64,000 nucleotides of DNA from Bacteroidales bacterium (GCA_015061245.1 SUWY01000001.1:1-64000), one strand, 5' to 3'. Counted from the first letter of the stretch, positions 53,423-63,024 are shown. Notes: generated by a model not told the origin, from the sequence alone. Made by a program: numbers and translations.

Positions 53423-55372
53423 ATGATAGCGGTTAATGGTGTAAGCGTAATGTTCGGTGGATTTACTCTATTTGATTCAATCTCATTTCAGATAGATAAG
53501 CGTGACAGAATAGGATTGACAGGTAGAAATGGTGCGGGAAAATCAACTTTGTTGAAGATTATTGCCGGTGAAAATGTTCCAACCGAGGGTAGCGTTGCAA
53601 TCGATAATGATTGTAAGATTGGCTATTTGCCGCAGACTATTGTTTTTGGCGAGGGCACAACTGTGCGCCAGGAGGCTGCAAAGGCCTATAATCACCTCTT
53701 CAAAATGCAGAGTGATTTGGATAATTTGAATATGCAGCTTGCCGAGAGAACCGATTACGAGAGCGAGGAGTATTTGAAGTTGATAGACAGAATACACCTC
53801 TTGACCGAGCAGATAACCATTCACGGTTTGGCAGAGATGGATGGAGAGATAGAGGTGGTATTGAAGGGTTTGGGATTCAAACAGAGTGATTTGGATCGTC
53901 CTTGCTCTGAGTTTAGCGGAGGTTGGCGTATGCGTGTCGAGTTGGCAAAGTTACTCTTGATGCGCCCTGATATATTCCTTCTTGATGAGCCCACGAACCA
54001 TCTTGATATTGAGTCTATTACATGGCTTGAGCGCTTTTTGCAAGGTTATGCGGGAGCAGTTGTTGTGGTTTCGCACGACCGAGCTTTCCTTGACAATATT
54101 ACCAATCGAACAGTTGAGATTTCATTAGGTAAGATATACGATTACAAGGTGCCATACTCGCAGTTTGAGCAGTTGAGAGCCGAGAGAGTAGAGCAACAGA
54201 CCCGCGCCTATATGAACCAGCAGAAGCAGATTAAAGATACCGAAGAGTTTATAGAGCGATTCCGCTACAAGGCGACCAAGGCTGTTCAGGTTCAGAGCCG
54301 TATCAAGCAGTTGGATAAGATTGAGCGCATTGAGGTTGAGGATCTTGATACAAGCCAGATTGTGGTGCGTTTTCAGCCTGCAGTTCGTCCCGGCGATGTT
54401 GTTTTGATGGCTAAAGATGCCGCCAAGAGTTATGGCGATAATCTGGTTATCAAAGATGTAGAGTTTTCAATTCTTCGTGGTGAAAAGATTGCCTTCGTAG
54501 GTAAAAACGGAGAGGGAAAGAGTACCCTTGTAAAGATGGCAATGGGCGAAATTCCTTTCGATGGTGAGGTTCGTAAGGGACACAATGTCCATATCGGTTA
54601 TTTTGCTCAAAACCAGGCCGATCTGCTTGATCCCGAGGTGACGGTTTTCGATACTGTCGATAGAGTTGCAGTTGGAGATATTCGTAAAAAGCTTCGTGAC
54701 ATTCTTGGTGCATTCCTATTTTCGGGCGAGGATATAGATAAAAAGGTGAAGGTGCTTTCCGGAGGTGAAAAGACTCGCTTAGCCCTTGTGACACTTCTAT
54801 TGGAACCATATAATGTTCTTATTTTGGATGAGCCTACCAACCATTTGGATTTAAAGACAAAAGGTGTGTTGAAAGAGGCTTTGCGTAACTTTGAAGGTAC
54901 TGTAATTTGTGTATCGCACGATCGTGATTTCCTAAATGGTCTTGTTGACAAGGTGTATGAGTTTGCGGACCATCAGGTAAAGGAGTTCCTTGGAGGAATT
55001 GCCGACTTCTTAGAGGCTAAGAAAATTTCATGTTTCCGTGAGTATGAGATGCGTCACTCTGCTAAAAAAGGTGTTGCCGCTGCTGTAGAGCAGAACGCAG
55101 TTGCTCCGTCGGCTAATAAGTTGGGTTTTGAGGAGCGTAAGCAGTTGAACAAGGAGGTTAGAAAGGCAGAGCAGCGAGTTTCAAAGGTTGAATCCGATAT
55201 TGAGAGTTGCGAGTTGAAGATTGCAGAGTTGGAGGAGCAGATGGCCAATGGCGCATCTGATGAATCTATCTTCAAGGCATACGGAGCTGCCAAGCAGGAG
55301 TTGGAGAATCTCATGGAGGAGTGGGAGAGTGCCAACGCTGAACTTGAGGAGCGTCGTTCTAAATTGGATTAG
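53423..55372 (+). CDS. ABC-F family ATPase (Uup/YdiF-like)
   Basis: The 649-residue protein has two ABC domains and no membrane part. Domain 1 has GRNGAGKSTLLK, SGGWRMRVELAKLL and LLDEPTNHLD. The linker arm AYMNQQKQIKDTEEFIERFRYKATKAVQVQSRIKQLDKI follows. Domain 2 has GKNGEGKSTLVK, LSGGEKTRLALV and ILDEPTNHLD. A C-terminal coiled coil (about residues 570-649) resembles Uup. ABC-F proteins act on ribosomes, some in antibiotic protection. This one is a housekeeping type by context; specificity is unknown. Its stop overlaps the convergent lptD-like stop by four bases. Confidence 0.9.
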   Translation: MIAVNGVSVMFGGFTLFDSISFQIDKRDRIGLTGRNGAGKSTLLKIIAGENVPTEGSVAIDNDCKIGYLPQTIVFGEGTTVRQEAAKAYNHLFKMQSDLDNLNMQLAERTDYESEEYLKLIDRIHLLTEQITIHGLAEMDGEIEVVLKGLGFKQSDLDRPCSEFSGGWRMRVELAKLLLMRPDIFLLDEPTNHLDIESITWLERFLQGYAGAVVVVSHDRAFLDNITNRTVEISLGKIYDYKVPYSQFEQLRAERVEQQTRAYMNQQKQIKDTEEFIERFRYKATKAVQVQSRIKQLDKIERIEVEDLDTSQIVVRFQPAVRPGDVVLMAKDAAKSYGDNLVIKDVEFSILRGEKIAFVGKNGEGKSTLVKMAMGEIPFDGEVRKGHNVHIGYFAQNQADLLDPEVTVFDTVDRVAVGDIRKKLRDILGAFLFSGEDIDKKVKVLSGGEKTRLALVTLLLEPYNVLILDEPTNHLDLKTKGVLKEALRNFEGTVICVSHDRDFLNGLVDKVYEFADHQVKEFLGGIADFLEAKKISCFREYEMRHSAKKGVAAAVEQNAVAPSANKLGFEERKQLNKEVRKAEQRVSKVESDIESCELKIAELEEQMANGASDESIFKAYGAAKQELENLMEEWESANAELEERRSKLD

Positions 55373-58008
55373 TGGTTATCGTACCAAGAGTCGCGCTTGG
55401 TCAACTTCAAGTCACGCAACACGCTCGATGATACATTGATCTGGAAATTGAACGATTGGTGAGTTCCGAATGGAATACAGTTGAAGGTCATGTTCCAGCA
55501 GTGCAAACTTCTTGATATGTTGAAACTTGTTGCAGTGATTTTCTGATTCTTAATGTCATAACCCGACGACATTCCAATTTTCCATTTGTCGGTCAATGAA
55601 ATATCGCCCGATACGTTGACAATCTGTGAGATGGTATTTTTACACAGTGGTTTTGTTGCACCCTCAGCAGTGTTTCTTGAGTAAGATTTACTCAAATTAA
55701 ATGAGTAGTTTACACTCAAATTCCAAGGGACCTCGAAATCAAGATAGTCATCGTAGTGGCCGTGCAGCATTTCGTTCTTCTCCTCGCGGTTTTTACCTTT
55801 ATCTGCCGATAGTGAGAAGCTTGCTGTTGCAGAGAATCTTGTCAAACGTCCAACACCTCCATTGTATTTATTGATTCTGACAGCATTTGCAGTCATCTTA
55901 TAAGGATCAAGTGTACCCGATAGGTTAATGGTAAGGTTATTGAACAATCTGGTTCTTGCAGAGAGCGAAATGTTTGAGAAATTCAGCGAATCGGCAAAGA
56001 TGTTGTAGCTACCTGCAATCTTGAAACTCTCAAGTAGTTTGATCTTCTTTGTCGGATTCTGACCGGTTGTGTCATCGTAGTTTTTAACCTTCATCTCAAG
56101 GTTGTTGTCCAAACTGAAGTTTACAGATCCGCTCTCTTTGCTGGTGCTTGAAATTGAGTATGGTTGTCCCTCGAAAATAGAGTACTCGACATCCTTTCCT
56201 GTGTTAGGGTTGGTATATTTGTACCAATACTTACTTCTCTTTACTCCCATTTTAGGGGTGTAGTTTGCGCTGATAGATGGTCGCATAACGTGGCGTACTG
56301 CAACAAGTCGGCGATTCTCGTTCTTGGCAATATACATACCATAGATTGTAGGGGTATAACTTGCACTGATTGAACCGGAGTAGTTGTGGGCATAGCGGAA
56401 TCCCATAACGGTATCGGTCTTTACATATCCTCCCTGTCTGTGGCTGGTATCGACTACCCAGTTCTTTCTGATGGTTTTAAGAACTCCGATTCCGGTATAT
56501 TGGAACGACGGAGTAATTGTGAAGTTATTGAATGGCTTTAAACTTAGGTTCAAAGGAATGTTGTGTTTAAATCCATTCTTCCAATCTTTGGCTATATTCT
56601 TAAATGAGTCACCCAACATATACTCCTTTGTGTTGATGTTGTTCTTCATCTCAAAGGCGTAGGTGAAGCCAATATTCTCGTACCACTTATATTTACCTGA
56701 ACGATTTTTCTTTCTGAATGGGTATATCTGTGATACCTTTAAATTCAGGTTTGGTAAGGTAAGCGATATTGTTGTATCTGAACTGTTTTGGTTGTGGCTC
56801 AATGATGTGCTTATGTTGATAGGCAGATCCGGCCATTTACGGCTAAACGAAATACTCGATGATTTACGTTGGTTGGCAATATCGTTCAACGATGTTGAGT
56901 TGTAGTAGTTGTTGTTTGCCGATGACAAATCAACCGATGCCGAGAATGTGCTGTATGGGTTTGCCTTTGAATCTTGGGCATGGGTCCAGCGTACAGACCA
57001 TGATGATGTCTTTGAGTAGTCGGAGTCGGTCTTCTCGCCGTAGGTGTTTCTACTGATTCCAAATTGGAAACTACCGGTAAACTTATATCGCTTCTTGTAG
57101 TTCGATCCCAAATCCAGTGCCCATGAACCGTTGGTATAGATGGTTCCGGTTAGTGCTGCATCGAAATATTCACTTGCAGCCCAATAGTAACCTCCATCTT
57201 TAAGTCCGAATCCACGCATCTTCTCCTCGGTGTATGTCGGGATAATCACTCCCGAGGTACCTTTGCTGCTCATTGGGAAGAATCCGAAAGGAATTCCAAG
57301 GGGAAGTTTTACATCGGCAATGCTTAGATATGCAGGACCGGTTACCACCTTGTCTCCTCGAATCATTTTGGCTTTTGTCATACCGATGTAGAAGTGTGGA
57401 TGATCATGCTCATCACAAGTGGTGTATAGTCCATGCTTCATGAAATAGATACTGTCATTCATTCGCTTGGTAATATCACCTTGGATAAATCCATCGCCCT
57501 CGGTCATGACAATGTTGTTTACAATTCCCTTTCCGCTCCGGAAGTTGTATTTCAAGCTTTTACTGTCAAACTCCTGATTTCCATCCTTGAAGTGGGGTTT
57601 TCCTGATAACTCGCCGGTTGCAGAGTCTGCAAGTACTCCCTCGGCATAGGCTGAACTTTCGTCCATATTCAAAGATATGTAATCTGCCTTCAATTCAGTG
57701 GTTATGTAGTTGACCTGGCTGTTTTTATGCAGATATATTTCGCGGCGAGGCATGTTGATTTGAATCGAGTCCTCGGCTTTGAATCGTACAATATCATTGA
57801 AAAGCGGTTTTGGAGCTGCTGTATCGGTAACGGTAGTGTCAGATGCAACGATGGTTGTGTCTGAAATTAGACGTGCAGTATCATAAACGACTGTTGTAGT
57901 GTCGATTGCAATTCTAATAGAGGCTTTGGATTTGGGCACAAAAAAAGTGACCATAACTGCAATAAGCAGTATGGGCATTATTTTATATATCTTAACTCTA
58001 TTCTGCAA
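55369..58008 (-). CDS. LPS assembly protein LptD, Bacteroidota type
   Basis: This 879-residue outer-membrane protein has an N-terminal hydrophobic signal (MPILLIAVMVTFFVPKSKA). An OstA-like beta-jellyroll follows (about residues 85-230: YITTELKADYISLNMDESSAYAEG, FDSKSLKYNFRSGKG), then a large beta barrel rich in aromatic alternation. It resembles the putative LPS-assembly LptD proteins of this phylum. LptD inserts LPS into the outer leaflet with LptE. A -7 box (minus strand, 58042-58049) lies just upstream and is back to back with the amidase promoter. Confidence 0.85.
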   Translation of the reverse strand: MQNRVKIYKIMPILLIAVMVTFFVPKSKASIRIAIDTTTVVYDTARLISDTTIVASDTTVTDTAAPKPLFNDIVRFKAEDSIQINMPRREIYLHKNSQVNYITTELKADYISLNMDESSAYAEGVLADSATGELSGKPHFKDGNQEFDSKSLKYNFRSGKGIVNNIVMTEGDGFIQGDITKRMNDSIYFMKHGLYTTCDEHDHPHFYIGMTKAKMIRGDKVVTGPAYLSIADVKLPLGIPFGFFPMSSKGTSGVIIPTYTEEKMRGFGLKDGGYYWAASEYFDAALTGTIYTNGSWALDLGSNYKKRYKFTGSFQFGISRNTYGEKTDSDYSKTSSWSVRWTHAQDSKANPYSTFSASVDLSSANNNYYNSTSLNDIANQRKSSSISFSRKWPDLPINISTSLSHNQNSSDTTISLTLPNLNLKVSQIYPFRKKNRSGKYKWYENIGFTYAFEMKNNINTKEYMLGDSFKNIAKDWKNGFKHNIPLNLSLKPFNNFTITPSFQYTGIGVLKTIRKNWVVDTSHRQGGYVKTDTVMGFRYAHNYSGSISASYTPTIYGMYIAKNENRRLVAVRHVMRPSISANYTPKMGVKRSKYWYKYTNPNTGKDVEYSIFEGQPYSISSTSKESGSVNFSLDNNLEMKVKNYDDTTGQNPTKKIKLLESFKIAGSYNIFADSLNFSNISLSARTRLFNNLTINLSGTLDPYKMTANAVRINKYNGGVGRLTRFSATASFSLSADKGKNREEKNEMLHGHYDDYLDFEVPWNLSVNYSFNLSKSYSRNTAEGATKPLCKNTISQIVNVSGDISLTDKWKIGMSSGYDIKNQKITATSFNISRSLHCWNMTFNCIPFGTHQSFNFQINVSSSVLRDLKLTKRDSWYDNH

Positions 58009-58041
58009 CTCTTATTAAATTAACCTTCCGTTTTCGGAGCG

Positions 58042-58049
58042 CAAATTTA
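58042..58049 (-). promoter_or_regulatory. -7 box TAAATTTG of the lptD-like gene
   Basis: An exact TAnnTTTG on the minus strand followed by CGCTCCG, 34 bases before the start codon. Confidence 0.6.
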
Positions 58050-58144
58050 AGAAATATTACCCATACCTATAGAATATTAATTTTAAAAAAACGAAATGAA
58101 TCTAAAATTTGGGTAATAATTTCGGAAATAGGTGGTTATATTAT

Positions 58145-58152
58145 TATCTTTG
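58145..58152 (+). promoter_or_regulatory. -7 box TATCTTTG of the amidase-MCE operon
   Basis: An exact match followed by CATG. It lies inside the over-extended track ORF and so decides the start at 58178. Confidence 0.65.
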
Positions 58153-58177
58153 CATGTTAAATCGTATAAAAGTCTAT

Positions 58178-59422
58178 ATGAATAGAGTGAAATATCTATA
58201 TAAAACAGTTATATCCCTCTTTATTTTGTTGTTTACATTGTGTGGGACTGTTACAGCGCAGAATAATTTAACAAAAATAAAGACTGTATGTATCGATGCC
58301 GGTCATGGCGGTAAAGATCCCGGAGCAGTAGGCTCTTCATCGCAGGAGAAGAAGATTGCTTTGTCAATTGCATTGAAGTTAGGTAAGTTGATTGAGAATA
58401 ACTATCCTGATGTTAAGGTTGTATATACCAGAAAGAGTGATGTTTTTATCGATTTGCGTAAAAGATCGCAGATTGCCAATGATTGTAATGCTGACCTTTT
58501 TATATCAATCCACTTGAATAGTGCAGAGGATAGAAATGCTCGAGGAATAGAGACTCTTGTACTGGGTTCAAATAGCAGTGAGCAGAATATGCGTACGGCT
58601 ATGCGTGAGAATAGCGCATTGAAGTATGAGAGTGATTATTCGGTAATTCGTGAAACTTTCGACCCGACAAAGCCTGAATCATACATTATCTTTAATCTTA
58701 TAAGAAATGTCCACTTGAATGAGAGTTTGTTGTTTGCCTCTTTGGCTCAAGAGGGTATGGTAGGTACAACAGGTTGGCGCGACAGAAAGGTTAAACAACA
58801 ACCTGTATGGGTGTTAAAAGATGCATCAATGCCTGCTGTTTTGGTTGAGGTTGGTTTTATTTCAAATCCTACGGAGGAGCGTGCATTGAAGAGCGAGTCT
58901 ACTCAAAACTCTTTGGCCAAATCGTTGCTAAAATCGTTTGGCGAGTATAAAAAGAGAATGGAGAGTAATAACTCTGTTTTGCAGGTTGAACCAATTAACA
59001 AGACTAAAGAGGAGAAGGTAGTAGTTGCTGAAAAACAAAATGTTACAGAGAAAAAAGAGACTCCTGAGGAGAGCCCGAAAGTAACTGTCAAGGAGACTCC
59101 TAAGGTTACTGAGCAACCTAAAACCGAAAAGAAACCGGTTTCATTGGAAAACGTAAAACAGGATGACTGGTTCTATGCAGTTCAGATTGGAAGTTTGACA
59201 GAACCCGTTAAAAGTTCATCGGTTTTCGGGGTTTCAGAAACTGTATATTGCCTTGCTGATGGAAACCGATATAAATATTATATTTGCAAGAGTAAATCGT
59301 ACGATGAGGTTGCGAAGAGCGCAGCGCGTATAAAAACAAAGATAAAAGGGGCCTTTGTTATAGGAGTTAAGGCCGGAAAAATTGCTAATGTAGCGGAGCT
59401 ACGTGAAATAGAAAAGAGGTAG
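58178..59422 (+). CDS. N-acetylmuramoyl-L-alanine amidase with SPOR-like tail
   Basis: This is a periplasmic Amidase_3 enzyme that cuts the amide between muramic acid and the stem peptide. Order: signal peptide (MNRVKYLYKTVISLFILLFTLCGTVTAQ), catalytic domain with zinc ligands in CIDAGHGGKDPGAVG and SIHLNSAEDRNARG and the glutamate in VLVEVGFISNPTEE. A Lys/Glu/Pro-rich linker and a C-terminal domain (DDWFYAVQIGSLTEPV...) resembling SPOR follow. The track start lies before the promoter, so the ATG at 58178 is used (414 residues). Four bases separate it from the MCE gene. Confidence 0.92.
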   Translation: MNRVKYLYKTVISLFILLFTLCGTVTAQNNLTKIKTVCIDAGHGGKDPGAVGSSSQEKKIALSIALKLGKLIENNYPDVKVVYTRKSDVFIDLRKRSQIANDCNADLFISIHLNSAEDRNARGIETLVLGSNSSEQNMRTAMRENSALKYESDYSVIRETFDPTKPESYIIFNLIRNVHLNESLLFASLAQEGMVGTTGWRDRKVKQQPVWVLKDASMPAVLVEVGFISNPTEERALKSESTQNSLAKSLLKSFGEYKKRMESNNSVLQVEPINKTKEEKVVVAEKQNVTEKKETPEESPKVTVKETPKVTEQPKTEKKPVSLENVKQDDWFYAVQIGSLTEPVKSSSVFGVSETVYCLADGNRYKYYICKSKSYDEVAKSAARIKTKIKGAFVIGVKAGKIANVAELREIEKR

Positions 59423-59426
59423 AGTT

Positions 59427-60569
59427 ATGATAAGAAGAGAGGTAAAGATTGCGATAACTGTATTGTCTGCTTTGATAATACTTATTTGGGGTATACACTT
59501 TTTAAGTGCAACATCGATTTTTGATAGAGATAGTGTTTTTGTCTCTGTCTATCCCAGAGTTGACGGCTTAAAGGTATCAAGCTCCGTGTCTTATCGTGGT
59601 TATAAGGTGGGACAGGTAACAAAGATTGAGTTTATTGGCGAGACCTTTGATAAGGTTGCGGTATCGTATAATGTTAAGGGCGATTTGTTGTTGCCAACCA
59701 ATACCATTGCTAAAATTGCCAGTGCCGATATTATGGGTACAAAGGAGATTCAGCTTATTCCGGGCGATGCCTATTTCTATGCCGAGAGTGGCGATACTCT
59801 TCAGAGTGATCAGGAGGAGTCGTTGCTTATGCAGTTGAATGAGCAGATTGCTCCCATCAAGAATAGAGCAGAGGGGTTGATGAGCTCATTGGATTCTGTG
59901 TTGATTATTATGCAGGGAATTTTGAGCGGCGATGAAGAGGCCAACCTTAAGACCTCGCTCGCAAGCATAAGTCGTACCATTGCTAATCTGGAGAGCGTAA
60001 CAGGAACATTGGATACCGTTCTTACAACAAACGCTCCACGCTTAACGAATATTGTAACTAATTTGGATAGTATAACCGGAGTTTTATATGCAGGCAAAGA
60101 TGATATTGGTCGTGGAATAGGCAACATAGCAAAGATGACCGATACACTTGAGCAGTTGAATCTTATAGGCAATGCAAATGCTTTGGTTTTAACAGTTGAT
60201 TCGATTACCGGAAAGATTAATAGAGGCGAGGGCTCACTTGGTATGCTTCTCAATAATGATGACCTCTATTTTAATTTGAATACAATATTGACAGGCTTCC
60301 AGAATAATCCAAAGAGATATGTGAATGTATCTGTTTTTGGTGGCAATAGCGATAAGGAGAACGTATTGTATGGTGTTGCAGTGCATAAATCTAAGGAGCC
60401 GTTGTTCCTGGGAGATATGCTTTATGCGCAGTTCCCTGACCTAAAGGAGATTCACAAGCATGGTATGTTCTACTATGTCACTTCGTATAGCAAAAAGCAG
60501 GGACAGGTGGAGCGAGCTTTGGAAAAATTGAAGAGTGAGTTCCCTGAGGCGTTCATGGTAAAATTTTAG
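59427..60569 (+). CDS. MlaD/MCE-domain protein
   Basis: The 380-residue protein has one N-terminal membrane helix (about residues 7-27), then an MCE domain (DSVFVSVYPRVDGLKVSSSVSYRGYKVGQVTKIEF, about 35-115), then a long helical and repeat-like region (EQIAPIKNRAEGLMSSLDSVLIIMQGIL). MCE proteins form rings or tubes that shuttle phospholipids between membranes. No MlaE/MlaF partner is adjacent here, so it presumably works with a transporter encoded elsewhere. Confidence 0.87.
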   Translation: MIRREVKIAITVLSALIILIWGIHFLSATSIFDRDSVFVSVYPRVDGLKVSSSVSYRGYKVGQVTKIEFIGETFDKVAVSYNVKGDLLLPTNTIAKIASADIMGTKEIQLIPGDAYFYAESGDTLQSDQEESLLMQLNEQIAPIKNRAEGLMSSLDSVLIIMQGILSGDEEANLKTSLASISRTIANLESVTGTLDTVLTTNAPRLTNIVTNLDSITGVLYAGKDDIGRGIGNIAKMTDTLEQLNLIGNANALVLTVDSITGKINRGEGSLGMLLNNDDLYFNLNTILTGFQNNPKRYVNVSVFGGNSDKENVLYGVAVHKSKEPLFLGDMLYAQFPDLKEIHKHGMFYYVTSYSKKQGQVERALEKLKSEFPEAFMVKF

Positions 60570-60929
60570 AATGTGATTTATTTGGACTGTGTCAAAATAA
60601 GAAATAAGTTTCTTGTTGAGTTTGCTAATCGAAGTTGACATAATAATTTTGTTTTGTTTTGTAGGGTATAGGCTTTTGTGCTGTTATTATAAGGGGTTAG
60701 CAGAATAAATGGTATTGACCAACTTAAAATGGAGTTAAAAGATTGTTTTAGTAAGTTTCTAAAAAATTGTTAACAAGAGGCTTGTTAAGTAATTGAATAA
60801 CAAAGTGTTGTGTGTAACGTGCTGAGTTAGAGTAAGAAGGCTCATTCCAAAGAAAAGGGAGTTTTTTTTATTTTTTTCTGTGGTTTTTTTTATTCAATTT
60901 TGTATTCCCAAAATATCGAGAAATCCATT
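60570..60929 (+). promoter_or_regulatory. dnaA upstream region with TTGTTA repeats and AT-rich tract
   Basis: This 360-base gap has no gene. It contains the palindrome TTGTTAACAA (60767-60776), a further TTGTTA (60782-60787) and TAACAA (60798-60803) in inverted order, and a T-rich stretch from about 60860. CAATTTTG (60895-60902), one mismatch from a -7 box, lies 28 bases before dnaA. No standard TTATCCACA box was found. It is a dnaA control region, and an origin is possible but unproven. Confidence 0.5.
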
Positions 60930-62354
60930 ATGCAGATAAGTAAAACAGAGTTGTGGTCAAGATGTCTTGACTATGTGGCAGAACGCGTTGAACCAATGGC
61001 GTTCAGGACTCTTTTTGCCCAGTTGTCTGTTGAGGAGTTCGATGGGAAATCAATGGTTTTAAGAGCCTCTTCCGATTATATCTGTGAGCAGATTGATGGC
61101 AAATACGCTCAGGTATTTGCTACTGCATTGAAGAGTGTCTATGGTTTTGTACCCGCTATCAGCTACAATGTGGTTATTGATGCGGATGCAGGATTGGAGA
61201 GACAGGGTACTGTGGGTTTGAATGCTGTTCCTGCTCCTAAAAACGTTAAGACTGCCTTCGAGATCAGAAATCCATTTGAACAGCCCAAAAATAGCGTTTC
61301 AATCAACTCTAACCTATCTTCCGATTACACAATGGATAATTTTGTGTTGGGTGATTGTAACCGTTTGGCATATAATGCTGCTTTGGCAATTGCCAATAAA
61401 CCCGGTGGAATCTTTAACCCAATGTTCTTGTGGGGTGCTTCGGGTTTGGGTAAAACCCACTTGGTGAATGCAATTGGTTTGGAGGTTCAGAAACGTCATC
61501 CGGAGAAGAGTGTGTTGTATTTGTCTGCAAATCTTTTTATGCGTCAATTTATCGAGGCTAAGATGCGCGATGAGATAAATGATTTCATCCACTTCTATCA
61601 GCTTGTTGATGTGTTGATTCTCGATGATGTGCAGGATTTGGCAGGTAAAACAGGAACTCAAAATACATTCTTCCATATTTTCAACCATCTGCACCAGTCA
61701 GGAAAGCAGATTATCATGACCTGCGATAAGGATCCGAATGAGTTGGAGGGAATTGAGGAGCGTTTGATTTCACGTTTCAAATGGAGTCTTGTAGCAAAGA
61801 TGGATGTGCCCGATGTTCAGACTCGCAAGGATATTATTCTTCGCAAAGTTCAGAGCTATGGAATGGGTCTCGATTTGAGCCAGGAGGTTCTTGATTTGAT
61901 TGCCGAGCGTGTTGATAATAACGTGCGTGAGCTTGAGGGCACCTTGACAAAGCTTATGGCATACTCAATCTATATGAAGCAGGATTTGAGTGTAGCTACA
62001 GTAAAGAGCATTTTAGGTGAGGCTCCACGAAGAGAGAGCAGTGTTGCAACTACTACAAGCAGCAATACACTATCTGTTGCTACAATACGTAAAAAGGTTT
62101 GTGCCTTCTTCAACATTGACGAGAGCGCTTTACAGAATAAGACTCGTGTCCATGCAGTTGTTGAGGCAAGACAGTTGGCAATGTATTTTGCAAAACGATT
62201 AACTAAGGATTCACTATCAATGATAGGTGGCGCAATTGGAAATAAAGACCATGCTACCGTTCTATATTCATGTAAGACTGTCGAGAATAGAATGGCTACC
62301 AACGGTGAATTTAGAAATAAGGTTGAGCAGATACATCGTTATATTATCTCTTAA
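60930..62354 (+). CDS. dnaA: Chromosomal replication initiator protein DnaA
   Basis: The 474-residue initiator has domain I (ELWSRCLDYVAERVEPMAFRTLFAQLSVEEF), a short linker, the AAA domain III with FLWGASGLGKTHLVNAIG, VLILDDVQDLAGK and RLISRFKWSLVAKM, and the DNA-binding domain IV with EARQLAMYFAKRLTKDSLSMIGGAIGNKDHATVLYSCKTVEN. The track ORF starts ten codons early at TTG; ATG at 60930 is the natural start. The stop overlaps the next ATG (TAATG). Confidence 0.97.
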   Translation: MQISKTELWSRCLDYVAERVEPMAFRTLFAQLSVEEFDGKSMVLRASSDYICEQIDGKYAQVFATALKSVYGFVPAISYNVVIDADAGLERQGTVGLNAVPAPKNVKTAFEIRNPFEQPKNSVSINSNLSSDYTMDNFVLGDCNRLAYNAALAIANKPGGIFNPMFLWGASGLGKTHLVNAIGLEVQKRHPEKSVLYLSANLFMRQFIEAKMRDEINDFIHFYQLVDVLILDDVQDLAGKTGTQNTFFHIFNHLHQSGKQIIMTCDKDPNELEGIEERLISRFKWSLVAKMDVPDVQTRKDIILRKVQSYGMGLDLSQEVLDLIAERVDNNVRELEGTLTKLMAYSIYMKQDLSVATVKSILGEAPRRESSVATTTSSNTLSVATIRKKVCAFFNIDESALQNKTRVHAVVEARQLAMYFAKRLTKDSLSMIGGAIGNKDHATVLYSCKTVENRMATNGEFRNKVEQIHRYIIS

Positions 62355-62950
62355 TGGAGGATACCTACAGAACAATCACAAATCAGAGTGAGGGATTATA
62401 CAAAGAGAAGGGTAGTAAATTTATTGCCTTTGCTTTTCCTGTGCAGACTGAGGAGCAGATTAAGGATTATATTACCCTTTTAAAAGATGAGTATTTCGAT
62501 GCCCGACACCACTGTTATGCCTATGTTCTGGGCGCAAAGAGGGATAAGTTCCGTATGAACGATGATGGAGAGCCCTCGTCGACTGCAGGAAAACCAATCT
62601 ATGGTCAGATTCTTTCAAATGATTTAACCGACATTCTAATTGTTGTTATCCGCTATTTCGGTGGAACAAAACTTGGTGTTCCCGGGTTAATCAATGCATA
62701 TAAAACTGCAGCTGCCGATGCTATTGCTAACGCAGAGATTGTAGAGCGTACAGTGAACAGGGTATTTACCATTCAGTATGACTATATTGTTATGAATAGC
62801 GTAATGAAGATAATTAAAGAGTGTAATCCGGAGGTGCTTGATAGGCGTTTCGAGAACCTTTGTACTATGGTTTTATCGATACGAGAGTCGGAAGCTGACG
62901 CTTTATTGGCCCGTTTGGAGAAGGTGGAAACGTTAACGTTGATTTCTTAG
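62354..62950 (+). CDS. YigZ/IMPACT family protein
   Basis: The 198-residue protein has the UPF0029 signature YKEKGSKFIAFAFPV, DARHHCYAYVLG, DDGEPSSTAGKPIYGQI and VVIRYFGGTKLGVPGLINAYKTAA, followed by a small C-terminal ferredoxin-like domain. Eukaryotic IMPACT regulates Gcn2; the bacterial role is unclear. Translationally coupled to dnaA through a TAATG overlap, which is unusual company for dnaA outside this phylum. Confidence 0.92.
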   Translation: MEDTYRTITNQSEGLYKEKGSKFIAFAFPVQTEEQIKDYITLLKDEYFDARHHCYAYVLGAKRDKFRMNDDGEPSSTAGKPIYGQILSNDLTDILIVVIRYFGGTKLGVPGLINAYKTAAADAIANAEIVERTVNRVFTIQYDYIVMNSVMKIIKECNPEVLDRRFENLCTMVLSIRESEADALLARLEKVETLTLIS

Positions 62951-62969
62951 AAAAATTTGGAGCAAAAAG

Positions 62970-63000
62970 TTTGCGTATTAAAAAATATACACTACCTTTG
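62970..63000 (+). promoter_or_regulatory. Promoter of tRNA-Lys
   Basis: TTTG (62970-62973) and TACCTTTG (62993-63000) are 19 bases apart, with the tRNA starting 25 bases later. Confidence 0.75.
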
Positions 63001-63024
63001 CATCCGCAATCGAGAGGTTGTGTT

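Noticed and set aside
60570-60929. Confirmed oriC
   Set aside because: No TTATCCACA-type DnaA boxes and no way to measure whole-genome skew from this window; kept only as a possible control region.
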